Shown piece by piece: positions 8,684-17,422 of a DNA stretch of 64,000 nucleotides. The notes under the pieces were generated by a model. It was given only the letters and a program-made list of their open reading frames with translations. It searched no databases and was not told where the DNA came from. The translations under genes were made by a program, and so were the position numbers. Source of the stretch: Betaproteobacteria bacterium HGW-Betaproteobacteria-7 (GTDB lineage Bacteria > Pseudomonadota > Gammaproteobacteria > Burkholderiales > Rhodocyclaceae); assembly GCA_002840765.1 (NCBI GenBank), contig PHCE01000002.1, positions 434,001 to 498,000 of the forward strand, given 5' to 3'. Positions within the stretch are counted from its first letter, which is position 1; every line of letters begins with the position of its first letter.

Positions 8684-9249
8684 ACAAACAAATCCTCTTC
8701 GGCCTGCTGCTCGCGGCGCTGACCCTGCCGGCCAGCGCCGCCTTCGACATCGGCCAGCTGATGACCGGCCTGGCGGCGCACAAGGGCGGGCGGGCCAAAT
8801 TCGTCGAGAAGAAGTACATCTCGCTGCTCGACAAGCCCGTCGTCGCGACCGGCGAGATGAGTTACAGCGCCCCCGACCGCCTAGAAAAACGCACGCTGAC
8901 ACCGAAGCCGGAAACCCTGGTGCTCGACAAGGACAAGGTCAGCATCGAACGCGAACAGCAGAAACTGACCATCAGCCTCGCCAATCAGCCGGAAGCACTG
9001 GCTTTCGTGGACAGCATACGCGGCACGCTGAGCGGCAACCGGGCGGCACTGGAGAAGAATTACGCTCTGCATCTGTCAGGCACCGAAGAGAAGTGGGTGC
9101 TCACCATGCTACCCAGTGACCAGCGCATTTCCGCGGTCATCCTGCGCATCGTCGTCACCGGCAGCCGCAACCAGGTACTCGGCATCGAATACCTGCAGGC
9201 CGACGGCGACCGTTCGGTGCTGACCATCGAGCCGATCACCGGCAAATGA
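8680..9249 (+). CDS. LolA-like outer membrane lipoprotein carrier protein
   Basis: A 189-residue secreted protein: signal peptide of about 20 residues (ALTLPASAAFD) followed by a LolA-like fold with LMTGLAAHKGGRAKFVEKKY at the start of the mature part. Together with the MMPL protein next to it, it would ferry the aryl polyene lipid across the periplasm, as proposed for these clusters. ATG 8680 is chosen because it gives the signal peptide and a four-base overlap with the acyltransferase; the frame is open upstream but without a plausible start. Confidence 0.87.
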   Translation: MNKQILFGLLLAALTLPASAAFDIGQLMTGLAAHKGGRAKFVEKKYISLLDKPVVATGEMSYSAPDRLEKRTLTPKPETLVLDKDKVSIEREQQKLTISLANQPEALAFVDSIRGTLSGNRAALEKNYALHLSGTEEKWVLTMLPSDQRISAVILRIVVTGSRNQVLGIEYLQADGDRSVLTIEPITGK

Positions 9250-11567
9250 GGCTTAGCGGCGCCCGCGTCTTCCTGCTCTGGTTGCTGGCCATGCTGGTCG
9301 GCGCCGCCATTGTCTGGCAGAGCCGCTTCAGCGCCGACATGTCCTTCTTCCTGCCGGCGCGGCCGACGGCCGAACAGCAGGTGCTGGTCGACCAGTTGAA
9401 GGAGGGCGCCGTTGCCCGTCTGCTGATGATCGCCATCGCCGGCGGCGACGCCGAACAGCGTGCCGCCCTGTCGCGCGACCTGCGCCGGCGGCTGGTCGCC
9501 GGTCCCGACTTCCTCTCCATCCAGAACGGCGAAGCCGGCAGCCAGGATGCCGACCGCGACTTCCTGCTCCGTCACCGCTATCTGCTCAGCCCGGCGATCA
9601 GCCCCGAGCGCTTCACCGTCGACGGCCTGCGCGCCGCCATCGGCGACAGCATCGACCGCCTGGCTTCGCCGGTTGGCATGATGCTGAAGAACCTGCTGCC
9701 GCGCGACCCCACCGGCGAGCTGGTAGCGCTGCTCGGCACCCTCGGCGGCGGCAACGAACCGGCCAGCCGGGCCGGCGTCTGGGCCTCGCGCGACGGCGAA
9801 CGCGCCATGCTGCTGGTGCAGACGGCTGTCCTCGGCTCCGACACCGACGGCCAGCAGGCGGCGATCGAGCGCATCCGCCGCGAGTTTGCCGCCAGCAGCG
9901 GCGGCGATCCCGCCTTCACGCTGCAGTTGTCCGGCCCCGGCCTCTTCGCCGTCAATTCGCGGGCAATCATCGTCAGCGAAGTGACCCGACTGTCGCTGAT
10001 CAGCGCCTGTGCCATCATCGCCGTCCTGCTCTTCGTCTACCGCTCGCCGCGCCTGCTTGGTCTCGGCCTGCTGCCGGTGGTGTCCGGCGCCCTGGCCGGC
10101 ATCGTCGCGGTCAGCCTGGCCTTCGGCACGGTGTTCGGCATCACCGTCGGCTTCGGCGCCGCGCTGATTGGCGAATCGGTCGATTACGCCATCTATTATT
10201 TCGTCCAGTCCGGGCGCAGCGGCGTCGATGCCTGGCGCCAGCGCTTCTGGCCGACCGTCCGGCTCGGTGTGCTGACCTCGGTGGTCGGCTTCGGCGTGCT
10301 GCTCTTCTCCGGTTTCCCCGGCCTGGCGCAACTGGGACTGTATGCCCTGACCGGCGTCGTCACCGCCGCGCTGGTCACCCGTTTTGTGCTGCCGAAACTA
10401 TCGGCTGACGAGTACCCGATGCGCGATCTACGACCTCTCGGCGTGCGCCTGCAAGCCGTCATCGAACGCCTGCACGTCCTGCGCTGGCCAGTAATCCTGC
10501 TGGCGCTGGCCGCCGCCGCGCTGCTCATCAGCGAGCGCGGCGCACTATGGAACCCGAGTCTATCGGCGCTCAGCCCGGTCAGCGCCGCCGACAGCGATGT
10601 CGACATGGCGCTGCGCGCCGACCTCGGTGCTCCCGACTCGCGCTATCTGGTACTGGTCAACGGCATCGATCAGGAGAGCACCCTGCAAGCGGCCGAGGCG
10701 GTCGGCCGGCATCTCGACGGCCTGGTTGCCGCTGGCCAGATCGCCGGCTACGACAGCCCGGCGCGCTTCCTGCCCAGCCAGAGCAGCCAGTCGGCCCGCC
10801 AGGCCTATCTCCCGGAAGCCGACGAAGTGCGCCAACGCCTGGCTGAAGCCCTGCAAGACTCGCCACTCGCCGCCAGCAAGCTCGAACCCTTTCTCGCCGA
10901 TCTGGCGGTAGCCCGACAACAAGCTCCGCTGAGCCGCGCCGACCTCGACGGCACCCATCTCGGCCTCGCCGTAGACGCCCTGCTGTTGCACGGCAGGCAA
11001 GGCTGGAGCGCGCTTCTGCCGCTACGCCCGACCGCCAGCGACATCGAGGCCGGGCAGTTGCGCCAGGCCCTGGCCGGTTCCGGCGCCCTGTTCATCGACA
11101 TGAAGACCGAGTTCAACCAGCTCTACAACGACTATCTGCAGGAAGCCATGCTGCTCTCGCTGAGCGGCCTCGGCGCCGTGCTGGTGCTGCTTGGCGCGAC
11201 GCTGCGTTCACCGCGTCGCCTGGCGGCAGTCATGCTGCCGCTGCTGCTCGCCGTGATCATTGTCATCGCCGGCCTGTACCTGGCCGGCGAACGGCTGCAC
11301 CTGCTGCACCTGATCGGCATGCTGCTGATCGTCGCCGTCGGCTCCAACTACGCGCTGTTCTTCGACCGCGCCGAGGAAAACCACGGCCTCGACCCGGAGA
11401 CCCTGGCGTCGATGCTGATCGCCACCGTCACCACCAGCATCGGCTTCGGCACCCTGGCCCTGTCGGAAGTGCCGATCCTGCATGCGGTCGGCGTCACGGT
11501 GGGGCCGGGCGCCTTCCTCGCCTTGCTGCTGGCGGCCATTTTCGTTCCACGTGGAACCGTCCGATGA
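9246..11567 (+). CDS. MMPL/RND-family exporter of the aryl polyene cluster
   Basis: A 773-residue RND-superfamily protein with the duplicated architecture: one N-terminal transmembrane segment, a periplasmic loop, five segments around residues 240-380, another single segment near residue 415, a second large loop, then the last five segments (about 630-770). Conserved transmembrane pieces include GFGAALIGESVDYAIYYF and GMLLIVAVGSNYALFF. It is predicted to extract or export the aryl polyene lipid at the inner membrane, with the LolA-like protein as partner. A perfect parS-like palindrome is embedded at its 3' end. Confidence 0.9.
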   Translation: MRLSGARVFLLWLLAMLVGAAIVWQSRFSADMSFFLPARPTAEQQVLVDQLKEGAVARLLMIAIAGGDAEQRAALSRDLRRRLVAGPDFLSIQNGEAGSQDADRDFLLRHRYLLSPAISPERFTVDGLRAAIGDSIDRLASPVGMMLKNLLPRDPTGELVALLGTLGGGNEPASRAGVWASRDGERAMLLVQTAVLGSDTDGQQAAIERIRREFAASSGGDPAFTLQLSGPGLFAVNSRAIIVSEVTRLSLISACAIIAVLLFVYRSPRLLGLGLLPVVSGALAGIVAVSLAFGTVFGITVGFGAALIGESVDYAIYYFVQSGRSGVDAWRQRFWPTVRLGVLTSVVGFGVLLFSGFPGLAQLGLYALTGVVTAALVTRFVLPKLSADEYPMRDLRPLGVRLQAVIERLHVLRWPVILLALAAAALLISERGALWNPSLSALSPVSAADSDVDMALRADLGAPDSRYLVLVNGIDQESTLQAAEAVGRHLDGLVAAGQIAGYDSPARFLPSQSSQSARQAYLPEADEVRQRLAEALQDSPLAASKLEPFLADLAVARQQAPLSRADLDGTHLGLAVDALLLHGRQGWSALLPLRPTASDIEAGQLRQALAGSGALFIDMKTEFNQLYNDYLQEAMLLSLSGLGAVLVLLGATLRSPRRLAAVMLPLLLAVIIVIAGLYLAGERLHLLHLIGMLLIVAVGSNYALFFDRAEENHGLDPETLASMLIATVTTSIGFGTLALSEVPILHAVGVTVGPGAFLALLLAAIFVPRGTVR
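11544..11557. promoter_or_regulatory. parS-like ParB binding site
   Basis: GTTCCACGTGGAAC is a perfect 14-bp palindrome matching the core of the bacterial parS consensus (TGTTNCACGTGNAACA). It lies inside the last codons of the MMPL gene, about 18-23 kb left of the two candidate origins. Further copies are at 22661-22674 and 36200-36213. Confidence 0.75.
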
Positions 11568-12214
11568 CGATCGCCCCGCGCACCCTCCGCCACACCACGC
11601 CGGGTGCTCGCGACTTGATCGTGCTCTTGCCCGGTGCCTACATGACGCCCGAGGATTTCGTTGCCGCCGGCTTCTTCGCGGCGGTCGACCGCCAAGATTT
11701 GGCAATCGACGTCATCGTCGTCGATTTCGATCTTGAAAGCATTTCGGGCGGCCACGCACTGCCGATGCTGCAACAGCACATCCTGGCTCCCGCTCGCGAA
11801 CACGGTTACCAGCGCCTGTGGCTGGGCGGCATTTCGCTCGGCGGCCTGCTCAGCCTGTGCCACGTCGCCGACACGCCCGGTTGTGTCGACGGGCTGTGCC
11901 TGCTCGCCCCCTATCCGGGCAGCCGGCTGACCATCAATGCCATCGATCGAGCTGGCGGCCTGGACGCCTGGACTCCAGAAGGCGGGCAGCTCGACGATCC
12001 GGAATTTCGCATGTGGCGCTGGCTGCAACGCCCGCCGGCCGCTTTCCCGGTCTTCGTCGGCTATGGCCGCGATGACCGCTTTGCCAAGGGCATGCAGTGC
12101 ATCGCCGAGCGCTTCCCGGCCGCTGACCGCCTGGCCGTGCCTGGGGGCCATGACTGGCCGGCCTGGCAGCTTTTGTGGGAACATTTCCTCGCTTCTGCTT
12201 ACCTGCGCCGCTGA
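11564..12214 (+). CDS. alpha/beta hydrolase
   Basis: A 216-residue alpha/beta hydrolase with the nucleophile elbow GGISLGG (serine at about residue 90), preceded by LWLGG, and a C-terminal histidine in PGGHDWPAW. The N-terminal LIVLLPGAYMTPEDF provides the oxyanion strand. Natural substrate unknown. In the operon it may act as a thioesterase or esterase that releases or edits intermediates (inference). It overlaps the MMPL gene by four bases. Confidence 0.8.
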   Translation: MTIAPRTLRHTTPGARDLIVLLPGAYMTPEDFVAAGFFAAVDRQDLAIDVIVVDFDLESISGGHALPMLQQHILAPAREHGYQRLWLGGISLGGLLSLCHVADTPGCVDGLCLLAPYPGSRLTINAIDRAGGLDAWTPEGGQLDDPEFRMWRWLQRPPAAFPVFVGYGRDDRFAKGMQCIAERFPAADRLAVPGGHDWPAWQLLWEHFLASAYLRR

Positions 12215-12221
12215 TCACCGC

Positions 12222-13022
12222 ATGCCACAACCCTGGAATCCCAGCCCCTTCGTCAAGTTCTCGCTGCTCACCCATGCGGCGGCCGGCGCCAGCCTGCTCG
12301 TCGTGCCCGGTAGCTGGCCGTGGGCGCTCGCGGCCATCGCCGCCAATCAGGGCGCCCTGATCACCGCCGGCCTGCTGCCACGCACGACGTTGCTCGGCCC
12401 CAATCTGACGCGCCTGCCGGCAGCCGCCACCAAGCGCCGCGAAATCGCCCTGACCATTGACGACGGTCCCGACCCGGAAGTCACCCCACATGTCCTCGAT
12501 CAGCTCGATGCGGCCGGCGCCAAGGCCAGTTTCTTCTGCATCGGCCACATTGCCCGCCGCCATCCGGCGCTCTGTCGCGAAATCGTCGCCCGCGGGCATC
12601 GCGTCGAAAATCACGGCGACTCGCACTCCTCGCTGTTCGCCGCCTTCGGCAGCCGGCGCATGACGGCCGACATCGCCGCCGCCCAGGCGACGCTATGCGA
12701 CCTCACCGGCGAGGCGCCGCGCTTCTTCCGGCCAACTGCCGGCCTGCGCAATCCGCTGCTCGACCCGGTGCTGGCCCGCCTCGGCTTGCAACTCGCCGCC
12801 TGGACCCGGCGGCCGTTCGACACGCGCGAAGGTCAGCCGCAGATCGTTTTCGACCGCCTCACCCGCCAGTTGGCGGCCGGCGACATCCTGCTCATGCACG
12901 ACGGCCACGCCGCCCGCACAGCCACCGGCGAGCCTGTCATCCTGGCCGTCTTGCCACGGCTGCTGCAAACTCTGGCCGAACACCGGCTCACCCCCGTCAC
13001 CCTCGCTTCCGCCCAGCCATGA
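12222..13022 (+). CDS. polysaccharide deacetylase family protein (NodB fold)
   Basis: A 266-residue protein with an N-terminal hydrophobic segment (about residues 10-50) and a NodB domain: motif 1 TIDDGPDP (catalytic base and metal aspartates), motif 2 as NHGDSH (metal histidines, HX3H) and the C-terminal LLMHDG. These residues indicate an active metal-dependent carbohydrate N- or O-deacetylase. In this setting it may modify the sugar headgroup of the aryl polyene lipid (inference; a glycosyltransferase is at 19341-20099). ATG 12222 is eight bases after the hydrolase gene. Confidence 0.85.
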   Translation: MPQPWNPSPFVKFSLLTHAAAGASLLVVPGSWPWALAAIAANQGALITAGLLPRTTLLGPNLTRLPAAATKRREIALTIDDGPDPEVTPHVLDQLDAAGAKASFFCIGHIARRHPALCREIVARGHRVENHGDSHSSLFAAFGSRRMTADIAAAQATLCDLTGEAPRFFRPTAGLRNPLLDPVLARLGLQLAAWTRRPFDTREGQPQIVFDRLTRQLAAGDILLMHDGHAARTATGEPVILAVLPRLLQTLAEHRLTPVTLASAQP

Positions 13023-13753
13023 CCGAACATCGTTTCCTGCCCGCCCTGATCGACGAAGCCAGCCACCCCTTTCGCAGCGGCGGCCATTTTGCCTATCACT
13101 ACGCGCGCGGCAAGCTGTCCTCCGACTGCATCTTCCGCGAACTGCTGCGCCGCGGGCTGGTGACCGATCGCCGCCGCTTCCTCGACCTCGGCTGCGGTCA
13201 GGGCAGCCTGTTCGCCTGGCTGCTCGCCGCCAACCGGCTGTACGCCGCCGGCAACTGGCCGGCCGACTGGCCGGCGCCGCCACGACCGGAGTCGCTGCGC
13301 GGCTACGAACTGATGGATAGGGACGTCGCCCGCGCCGCCCGCGCTTTCGGCGAAGACCATCCGGTGGTCGCCATCCGCCAGGGTGACATGTGCGATGTCG
13401 ATTTTGGCGAGGTCGACGTCGTCACCATTCTCGACGCCCTGCATTACATCGACCACCAGCGCCAGAACGACGTGCTCCGGCGCATCCGCGCCGCCCTGCC
13501 GGCCGGCGGCATCTTCCTGACCCGCGTCGGCGACGCCGGTGCCGGTTTGCCCTATCACCTGTGCAACTGGCTCGACCATGCTGTCACCTTCGTCCGCGGC
13601 CATCGCCTGCCGGCACTTTACGGCCGCCGCCTCAGCGACTGGGTGGACCTCCTGCGCCAACTCGACTTCACCGTGGATAGCGTGCCCATGAGCGAGGGCA
13701 AACCGTTCGCCAACGTCATGCTGACCTGCCGCGTACCGGACCGTACCGGCTGA
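13019..13753 (+). CDS. SAM-dependent methyltransferase
   Basis: A 244-residue class I methyltransferase with the SAM-binding motif I FLDLGCGQGSLF (about residues 53-64), an acidic residue after the second strand (YELMDRD) and a motif IV region VDVVTILDALHYI. Aryl polyenes are commonly O-methylated or C-methylated on the aryl head, so the ring is a likely acceptor, but this is inferred from context. The ATG overlaps the deacetylase stop by four bases. The gene is followed after four bases by a lipoprotein gene. Confidence 0.85.
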   Translation: MTEHRFLPALIDEASHPFRSGGHFAYHYARGKLSSDCIFRELLRRGLVTDRRRFLDLGCGQGSLFAWLLAANRLYAAGNWPADWPAPPRPESLRGYELMDRDVARAARAFGEDHPVVAIRQGDMCDVDFGEVDVVTILDALHYIDHQRQNDVLRRIRAALPAGGIFLTRVGDAGAGLPYHLCNWLDHAVTFVRGHRLPALYGRRLSDWVDLLRQLDFTVDSVPMSEGKPFANVMLTCRVPDRTG

Positions 13754-13757
13754 ATCG

Positions 13758-14924
13758 ATGCGCCACTGGTTGCCCTGCCTGCTGCTGGCCGCCCTGGCCG
13801 GCTGCTCGTTTCTCGAAAGCGAGCCGGAAGGCCCGGCCCTGCCGCCGGACATGGCAGGCGGCAGCAACGGCAAGACGGCCAGTGCCTGGCCACTCAGCCT
13901 GGCCCAGGACGAAGCGCAGCGCCGCATCGTCCGCCTCATCCCGAGCTATGCCAAGGATCGCGCCGGCTGGGCCAGTGAGCTGTACACCGCCTTCAGCTCA
14001 CTGGAAGTGCCGCATGCGACGCAGAGCTACTGTGCTGCCATCGCCATCATCGAGCAGGAAGCCAGTTTCCAGGCCGATCCGGCAGTCCCCGGCCTGCCGC
14101 GCATCGTCCGTCGCGAACTGGAGGAGCGCGCCGAGCGCTACCGCATTCCCCGACTGCTGCTCGATACCGCGTTGCAGAAAGACTCTCCGGATGGGCGCAG
14201 CTACGACCGCCGCATCGCCGCGCTGCGCACCGAGCGGGAACTGAACGGCCTGTTCGAGGACATCATCGGCGAACTACCCTTCGGCCGGCAGCTCTTCGCC
14301 GGCTACAACCCGGTGCGTACCGGCGGCCCGATGCAGGTCAGCATCGCCTTCGCCGAGCAGCACGTGCAGGAGCGCGACTATCCTTATCCGGTCGAACGCA
14401 AAGTGCGCGACGAGGTGTTCACCCGCCGCGGCGGCGTCTATTTCGGCAGCGCCATCCTGCTCGACTACGCCGTCCCCTACGACCAGATCGTCTATCGCTT
14501 CGCCGACTTCAATGCCGGCCGCTACAGCAGCCGCAACGCCGCCTTCCAGGCCGCCCTCGGCCGTGTCACCGGCAAACCGCTGGTGCTTGACGGCGACTTG
14601 CTGCGTTACGAGGACGGCCAGGTTTCGACCATCGCCAGCAGCGTCGAGGAAACAGTGATCGACATCGCCAGCAAGCTGGCGATGAGCCGCCCGCAAATCC
14701 GCCGCGATCTGCTGCTGGAAAAGACCGCCGCCTTCGGCACCAGCCCCTTGTTTCAGCGCGTCTTCGCCTTGGCCGACACTACCGCCGGCAAACCGCTGCC
14801 ACGCCAGGCGATGCCGCGCATCGACCTGAAAAGTCCGAAAATCAGTCGCAAACTGACCACTGAGTGGTTTGCCAAGCGAGTGGACAAGCGTTATCGAACC
14901 TGCCTCGCCCGCGGCCGCTTCTGA
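13758..14924 (+). CDS. DUF1615-like lipoprotein
   Basis: A 388-residue lipoprotein with signal peptide and lipobox LAGC (lipidated cysteine at residue 16). The body shows the pattern I associate with DUF1615: SYCAAIAIIEQEASFQADP, VPGLPRIVRREL, then GGPMQVSIAFAEQH, FTRRGGVYFG and YRFADFNAGRY. The IEQEASFQ segment and GGPMQVS resemble lytic transglycosylase active-site surroundings, so peptidoglycan binding or cleavage is possible but unproven. As part of the operon it may make a passage for outer-membrane insertion. The 67-base gap after it contains a TAGAAT -10-like box at 14959-14964. Confidence 0.7.
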   Translation: MRHWLPCLLLAALAGCSFLESEPEGPALPPDMAGGSNGKTASAWPLSLAQDEAQRRIVRLIPSYAKDRAGWASELYTAFSSLEVPHATQSYCAAIAIIEQEASFQADPAVPGLPRIVRRELEERAERYRIPRLLLDTALQKDSPDGRSYDRRIAALRTERELNGLFEDIIGELPFGRQLFAGYNPVRTGGPMQVSIAFAEQHVQERDYPYPVERKVRDEVFTRRGGVYFGSAILLDYAVPYDQIVYRFADFNAGRYSSRNAAFQAALGRVTGKPLVLDGDLLRYEDGQVSTIASSVEETVIDIASKLAMSRPQIRRDLLLEKTAAFGTSPLFQRVFALADTTAGKPLPRQAMPRIDLKSPKISRKLTTEWFAKRVDKRYRTCLARGRF

Positions 14925-14991
14925 CCGGTGGCGGGAGGCCGCCAGCAGCGCCCTCTGCTAGAATGCGCCGGACATCGTTCCGGGCCTCATC

Positions 14992-16182
14992 GTGACTCCG
15001 CTGCTGCTTTCCCACTACACCGCCACCACCTGCCTCGGGCGCGGTCTCGACGCCACCCGCGCGGCGCTGCACGATGGCCGCAGTGGTCTCGCCCCCTGCG
15101 CTTTTGAAACGGTCCGCCTGGATACCTGGATCGGCGAAGTGGCCGGCGTAGACGACATCCGCCTGCCCGCACCGCTGGCCCGCTACGACTGCCGCAACAA
15201 CCGCCTGACCCTGATGGGCCTGGAAACCGACGGCTTCGCCGAGCGCGTTCGCCTGGCCATCGAGCGTTACGGCCGCGACCGCGTCGGTGTTTTCCTCGGC
15301 ACCAGTACCGCCGGCATCCTGCAGACCGAACTGGCCTATCGCCGCCGCGACCCGGTGAGTGGGGCGCTACCGGCCGACTTCCACTATCGGACGACGCACA
15401 ATTCCTTCTCGTTGGCCGAATTCACCCGTGCCTATTTCGACATTACCGGCATCACCATGGCCATTTCGACTGCCTGCTCGTCGAGTGCCAAGGTGTTCGC
15501 CGCGGCGGCCCGCCAACTGGCGCTGGGCACCATTGATGCGGCGATCGTCGGCGGCGTCGATACGCTGTGCCTGACGACGCTCTACGGTTTTTCCTCGCTC
15601 GAACTGACCTCGCCGCTGCCATGCCGCCCCTACGACCCGGCACGCAACGGCATTTCGGTTGGCGAAGGAGCCGCCTTCGCGCTGCTCGAACGACCCGCCG
15701 GCTTGCTGCCCGGCAGCGTGCTGCTGCTCGGTACCGGTGAATCAAGCGATGCCTACCACATGTCCTCGCCCCATCCGGACGGCCTCGGCGCCCGGATGGC
15801 GATGAGCGCCGCGCTGCGCTCGGCTGGGCTGACGGCGGCCGATATCGACTACATCAACCTGCACGGCACCTCGACGCCGGCCAACGATGCTGCCGAGGGC
15901 AAGGCTATTGCCGGCCTCTTTGGCGATCGCGTCGCCTGCAGTTCGACCAAGGGCGCCACCGGCCATACGCTGGGCGCTGCCGGTGCCGTCGAAGCTGTGA
16001 TCTGCGCGCTGGCGCTGCGCGAAGGTCTGCTCCCCGGCAGCCCGGGAACCGCCACCCTGGACCCGACACTGCCCATCCAATATGTGCTACGCAGCCGCCC
16101 AGCCAGAATACGGCAAGTCCTCTCCAATTCTTTCGGCTTCGGCGGCAGCAATTGCAGCCTGGCTTTCGGAGTCGCCGAATGA
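14992..16182 (+). CDS. beta-ketoacyl-ACP synthase (aryl polyene cluster)
   Basis: A 396-residue condensing enzyme with the catalytic triad C162 (STACSSS), H291 (LHGTSTP) and H325 (TGHTLGAAGA). It starts with GTG at 14992; no in-frame ATG lies close. Directly downstream is a ketosynthase-like protein without the catalytic cysteine, so this enzyme probably acts as the active half of a KS-CLF heterodimer, as shown for aryl polyene systems. A TAGAAT box 28 bases upstream of the start could drive an internal transcript. Confidence 0.92.
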   Translation: MTPLLLSHYTATTCLGRGLDATRAALHDGRSGLAPCAFETVRLDTWIGEVAGVDDIRLPAPLARYDCRNNRLTLMGLETDGFAERVRLAIERYGRDRVGVFLGTSTAGILQTELAYRRRDPVSGALPADFHYRTTHNSFSLAEFTRAYFDITGITMAISTACSSSAKVFAAAARQLALGTIDAAIVGGVDTLCLTTLYGFSSLELTSPLPCRPYDPARNGISVGEGAAFALLERPAGLLPGSVLLLGTGESSDAYHMSSPHPDGLGARMAMSAALRSAGLTAADIDYINLHGTSTPANDAAEGKAIAGLFGDRVACSSTKGATGHTLGAAGAVEAVICALALREGLLPGSPGTATLDPTLPIQYVLRSRPARIRQVLSNSFGFGGSNCSLAFGVAE

Positions 16183-16979
16183 ACGCTTCGCTTACCGCCT
16201 GGATTTCCGGCATCGGCTTCCTCGCCCCCGGCCTTGCCGACTGGCCGGCTACCCGCGCTGTGCTGCGCGGCGAAGCCGACTTCGTCGAGGCACCGACCAT
16301 CCTGCCGGCGCCGGCCATCCTGCCACCGGCCGAGCGCCGGCGGGCCAGCCGTGTCGTCAAGCTGACCCTGGCCATCGGCCTGGAAGCTGCCGCCCACGCG
16401 CAGGCTGATGTATCGACGCTGGCCACGGTTTTTTCGGCTTCCGGTGCCGACGGTCACACCTGCCACGCGTTGTGTGAGCAATTGGCGAGCGACGACCGGC
16501 AGATTTCGCCGACCCGTTTCACCAATTCCGTACATAACGCCGCCGCCGGCTACTGGGGCATCGCCACCCGTGCCATGGCCCCTTGCCAGGTGATCTGTGC
16601 CTACGACGCGACCTTTGGTGCCGGCCTGATCGATGCCCTCGGCCAGGTGACACTGGATCATCAGCCAACCCTGCTGATCAGTTACGACAGCGAATATCCC
16701 GAGCCGCTGCATGCCGTTCGCCCCATCCCTGACGTCGCCGGTGTCGCGCTACTGCTGACGCCAGAGCGTAGCGAACACTCACTCGCGCAGATCTCCGTGG
16801 CGGCTAGTACGGCACCCGCCGCGACCCTCACCGATCCGGCGCTGGAAATTCAGCGCCTGGCCATCCCGGCCCTGCGCTCCCTGCCGCTGCTGCAGATGCT
16901 GGCCCGTGGCGAAGGTGGTGCGGTAGTGCTCGACTATCTGGCGCCGACGCAACTGCAGGTGACCGTCACCCCGTGCTAG
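16179..16979 (+). CDS. ketosynthase-like chain length factor
   Basis: A 266-residue protein with a shortened ketosynthase N-terminal-type fold (WISGIGFLAPG at the start; FTNSVHNAAAGYWGIA, a KS-like segment, near residue 110). At the place where ketosynthases have the nucleophilic cysteine it reads ICAYDATFGAG, lacking the TACSS signature, and the HGT and GH motifs are absent. It is therefore expected to be catalytically inactive and to partner the ketosynthase encoded just upstream (four-base overlap), helping to set polyene length. Confidence 0.8.
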   Translation: MNASLTAWISGIGFLAPGLADWPATRAVLRGEADFVEAPTILPAPAILPPAERRRASRVVKLTLAIGLEAAAHAQADVSTLATVFSASGADGHTCHALCEQLASDDRQISPTRFTNSVHNAAAGYWGIATRAMAPCQVICAYDATFGAGLIDALGQVTLDHQPTLLISYDSEYPEPLHAVRPIPDVAGVALLLTPERSEHSLAQISVAASTAPAATLTDPALEIQRLAIPALRSLPLLQMLARGEGGAVVLDYLAPTQLQVTVTPC

Positions 16980-17422
16980 ATCACAGCGGCATCGCCGCCC
17001 TTATCCCGCATCAGGGGGCAATGTGCTTGCTTGAGACGGTTGTCGCCTGCTCGGAAATCGCCATCGACTGCCTCGCCATCAGCCACCGCAACCCGGCCAA
17101 TCCGCTGCGCGCCGAGGGTCGCCTGGGCGCCGCCAACGGCATCGAGTATGCAGCGCAGGCAATGGCCGTCCATGGCGCCCTGCTCGCCGGCCAGACTGAG
17201 GCGCCGCGCCAGGGCTACCTGGCCAGCGTGCGCAGTGTCCGCCTGCTGGTCGAGCGCCTCGACGACCTGCCACAGCCGCTCGCCATCCACGCCGAACGCC
17301 TGTCCGGCGAGGGCAACCACATCCTCTACCAGTTCGCGCTCAGCCACGCCGGCCAGTTGCTGCTCGACGGCCGCGCCGCCGTCGTGCTTGATGCTGACAC
17401 CCCGCAGGAATTCCGCCCATGA
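16973..17422 (+). CDS. 3-hydroxyacyl-ACP dehydratase (aryl polyene cluster)
   Basis: A 149-residue FabZ/FabA-related hot-dog protein. The N-terminal IAALIPHQGAMCLLETV contains the family's active-site-type histidine (LPHRG in FabZ relatives), and GIEYAAQAMAVHGAL forms the central helix. It starts with GTG at 16973 inside the end of the chain length factor gene and overlaps the reductase gene by four bases. It would dehydrate the beta-hydroxy intermediates to conjugated double bonds together with the small dehydratase at 7470-7775. Confidence 0.88.
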   Translation: MLDHSGIAALIPHQGAMCLLETVVACSEIAIDCLAISHRNPANPLRAEGRLGAANGIEYAAQAMAVHGALLAGQTEAPRQGYLASVRSVRLLVERLDDLPQPLAIHAERLSGEGNHILYQFALSHAGQLLLDGRAAVVLDADTPQEFRP

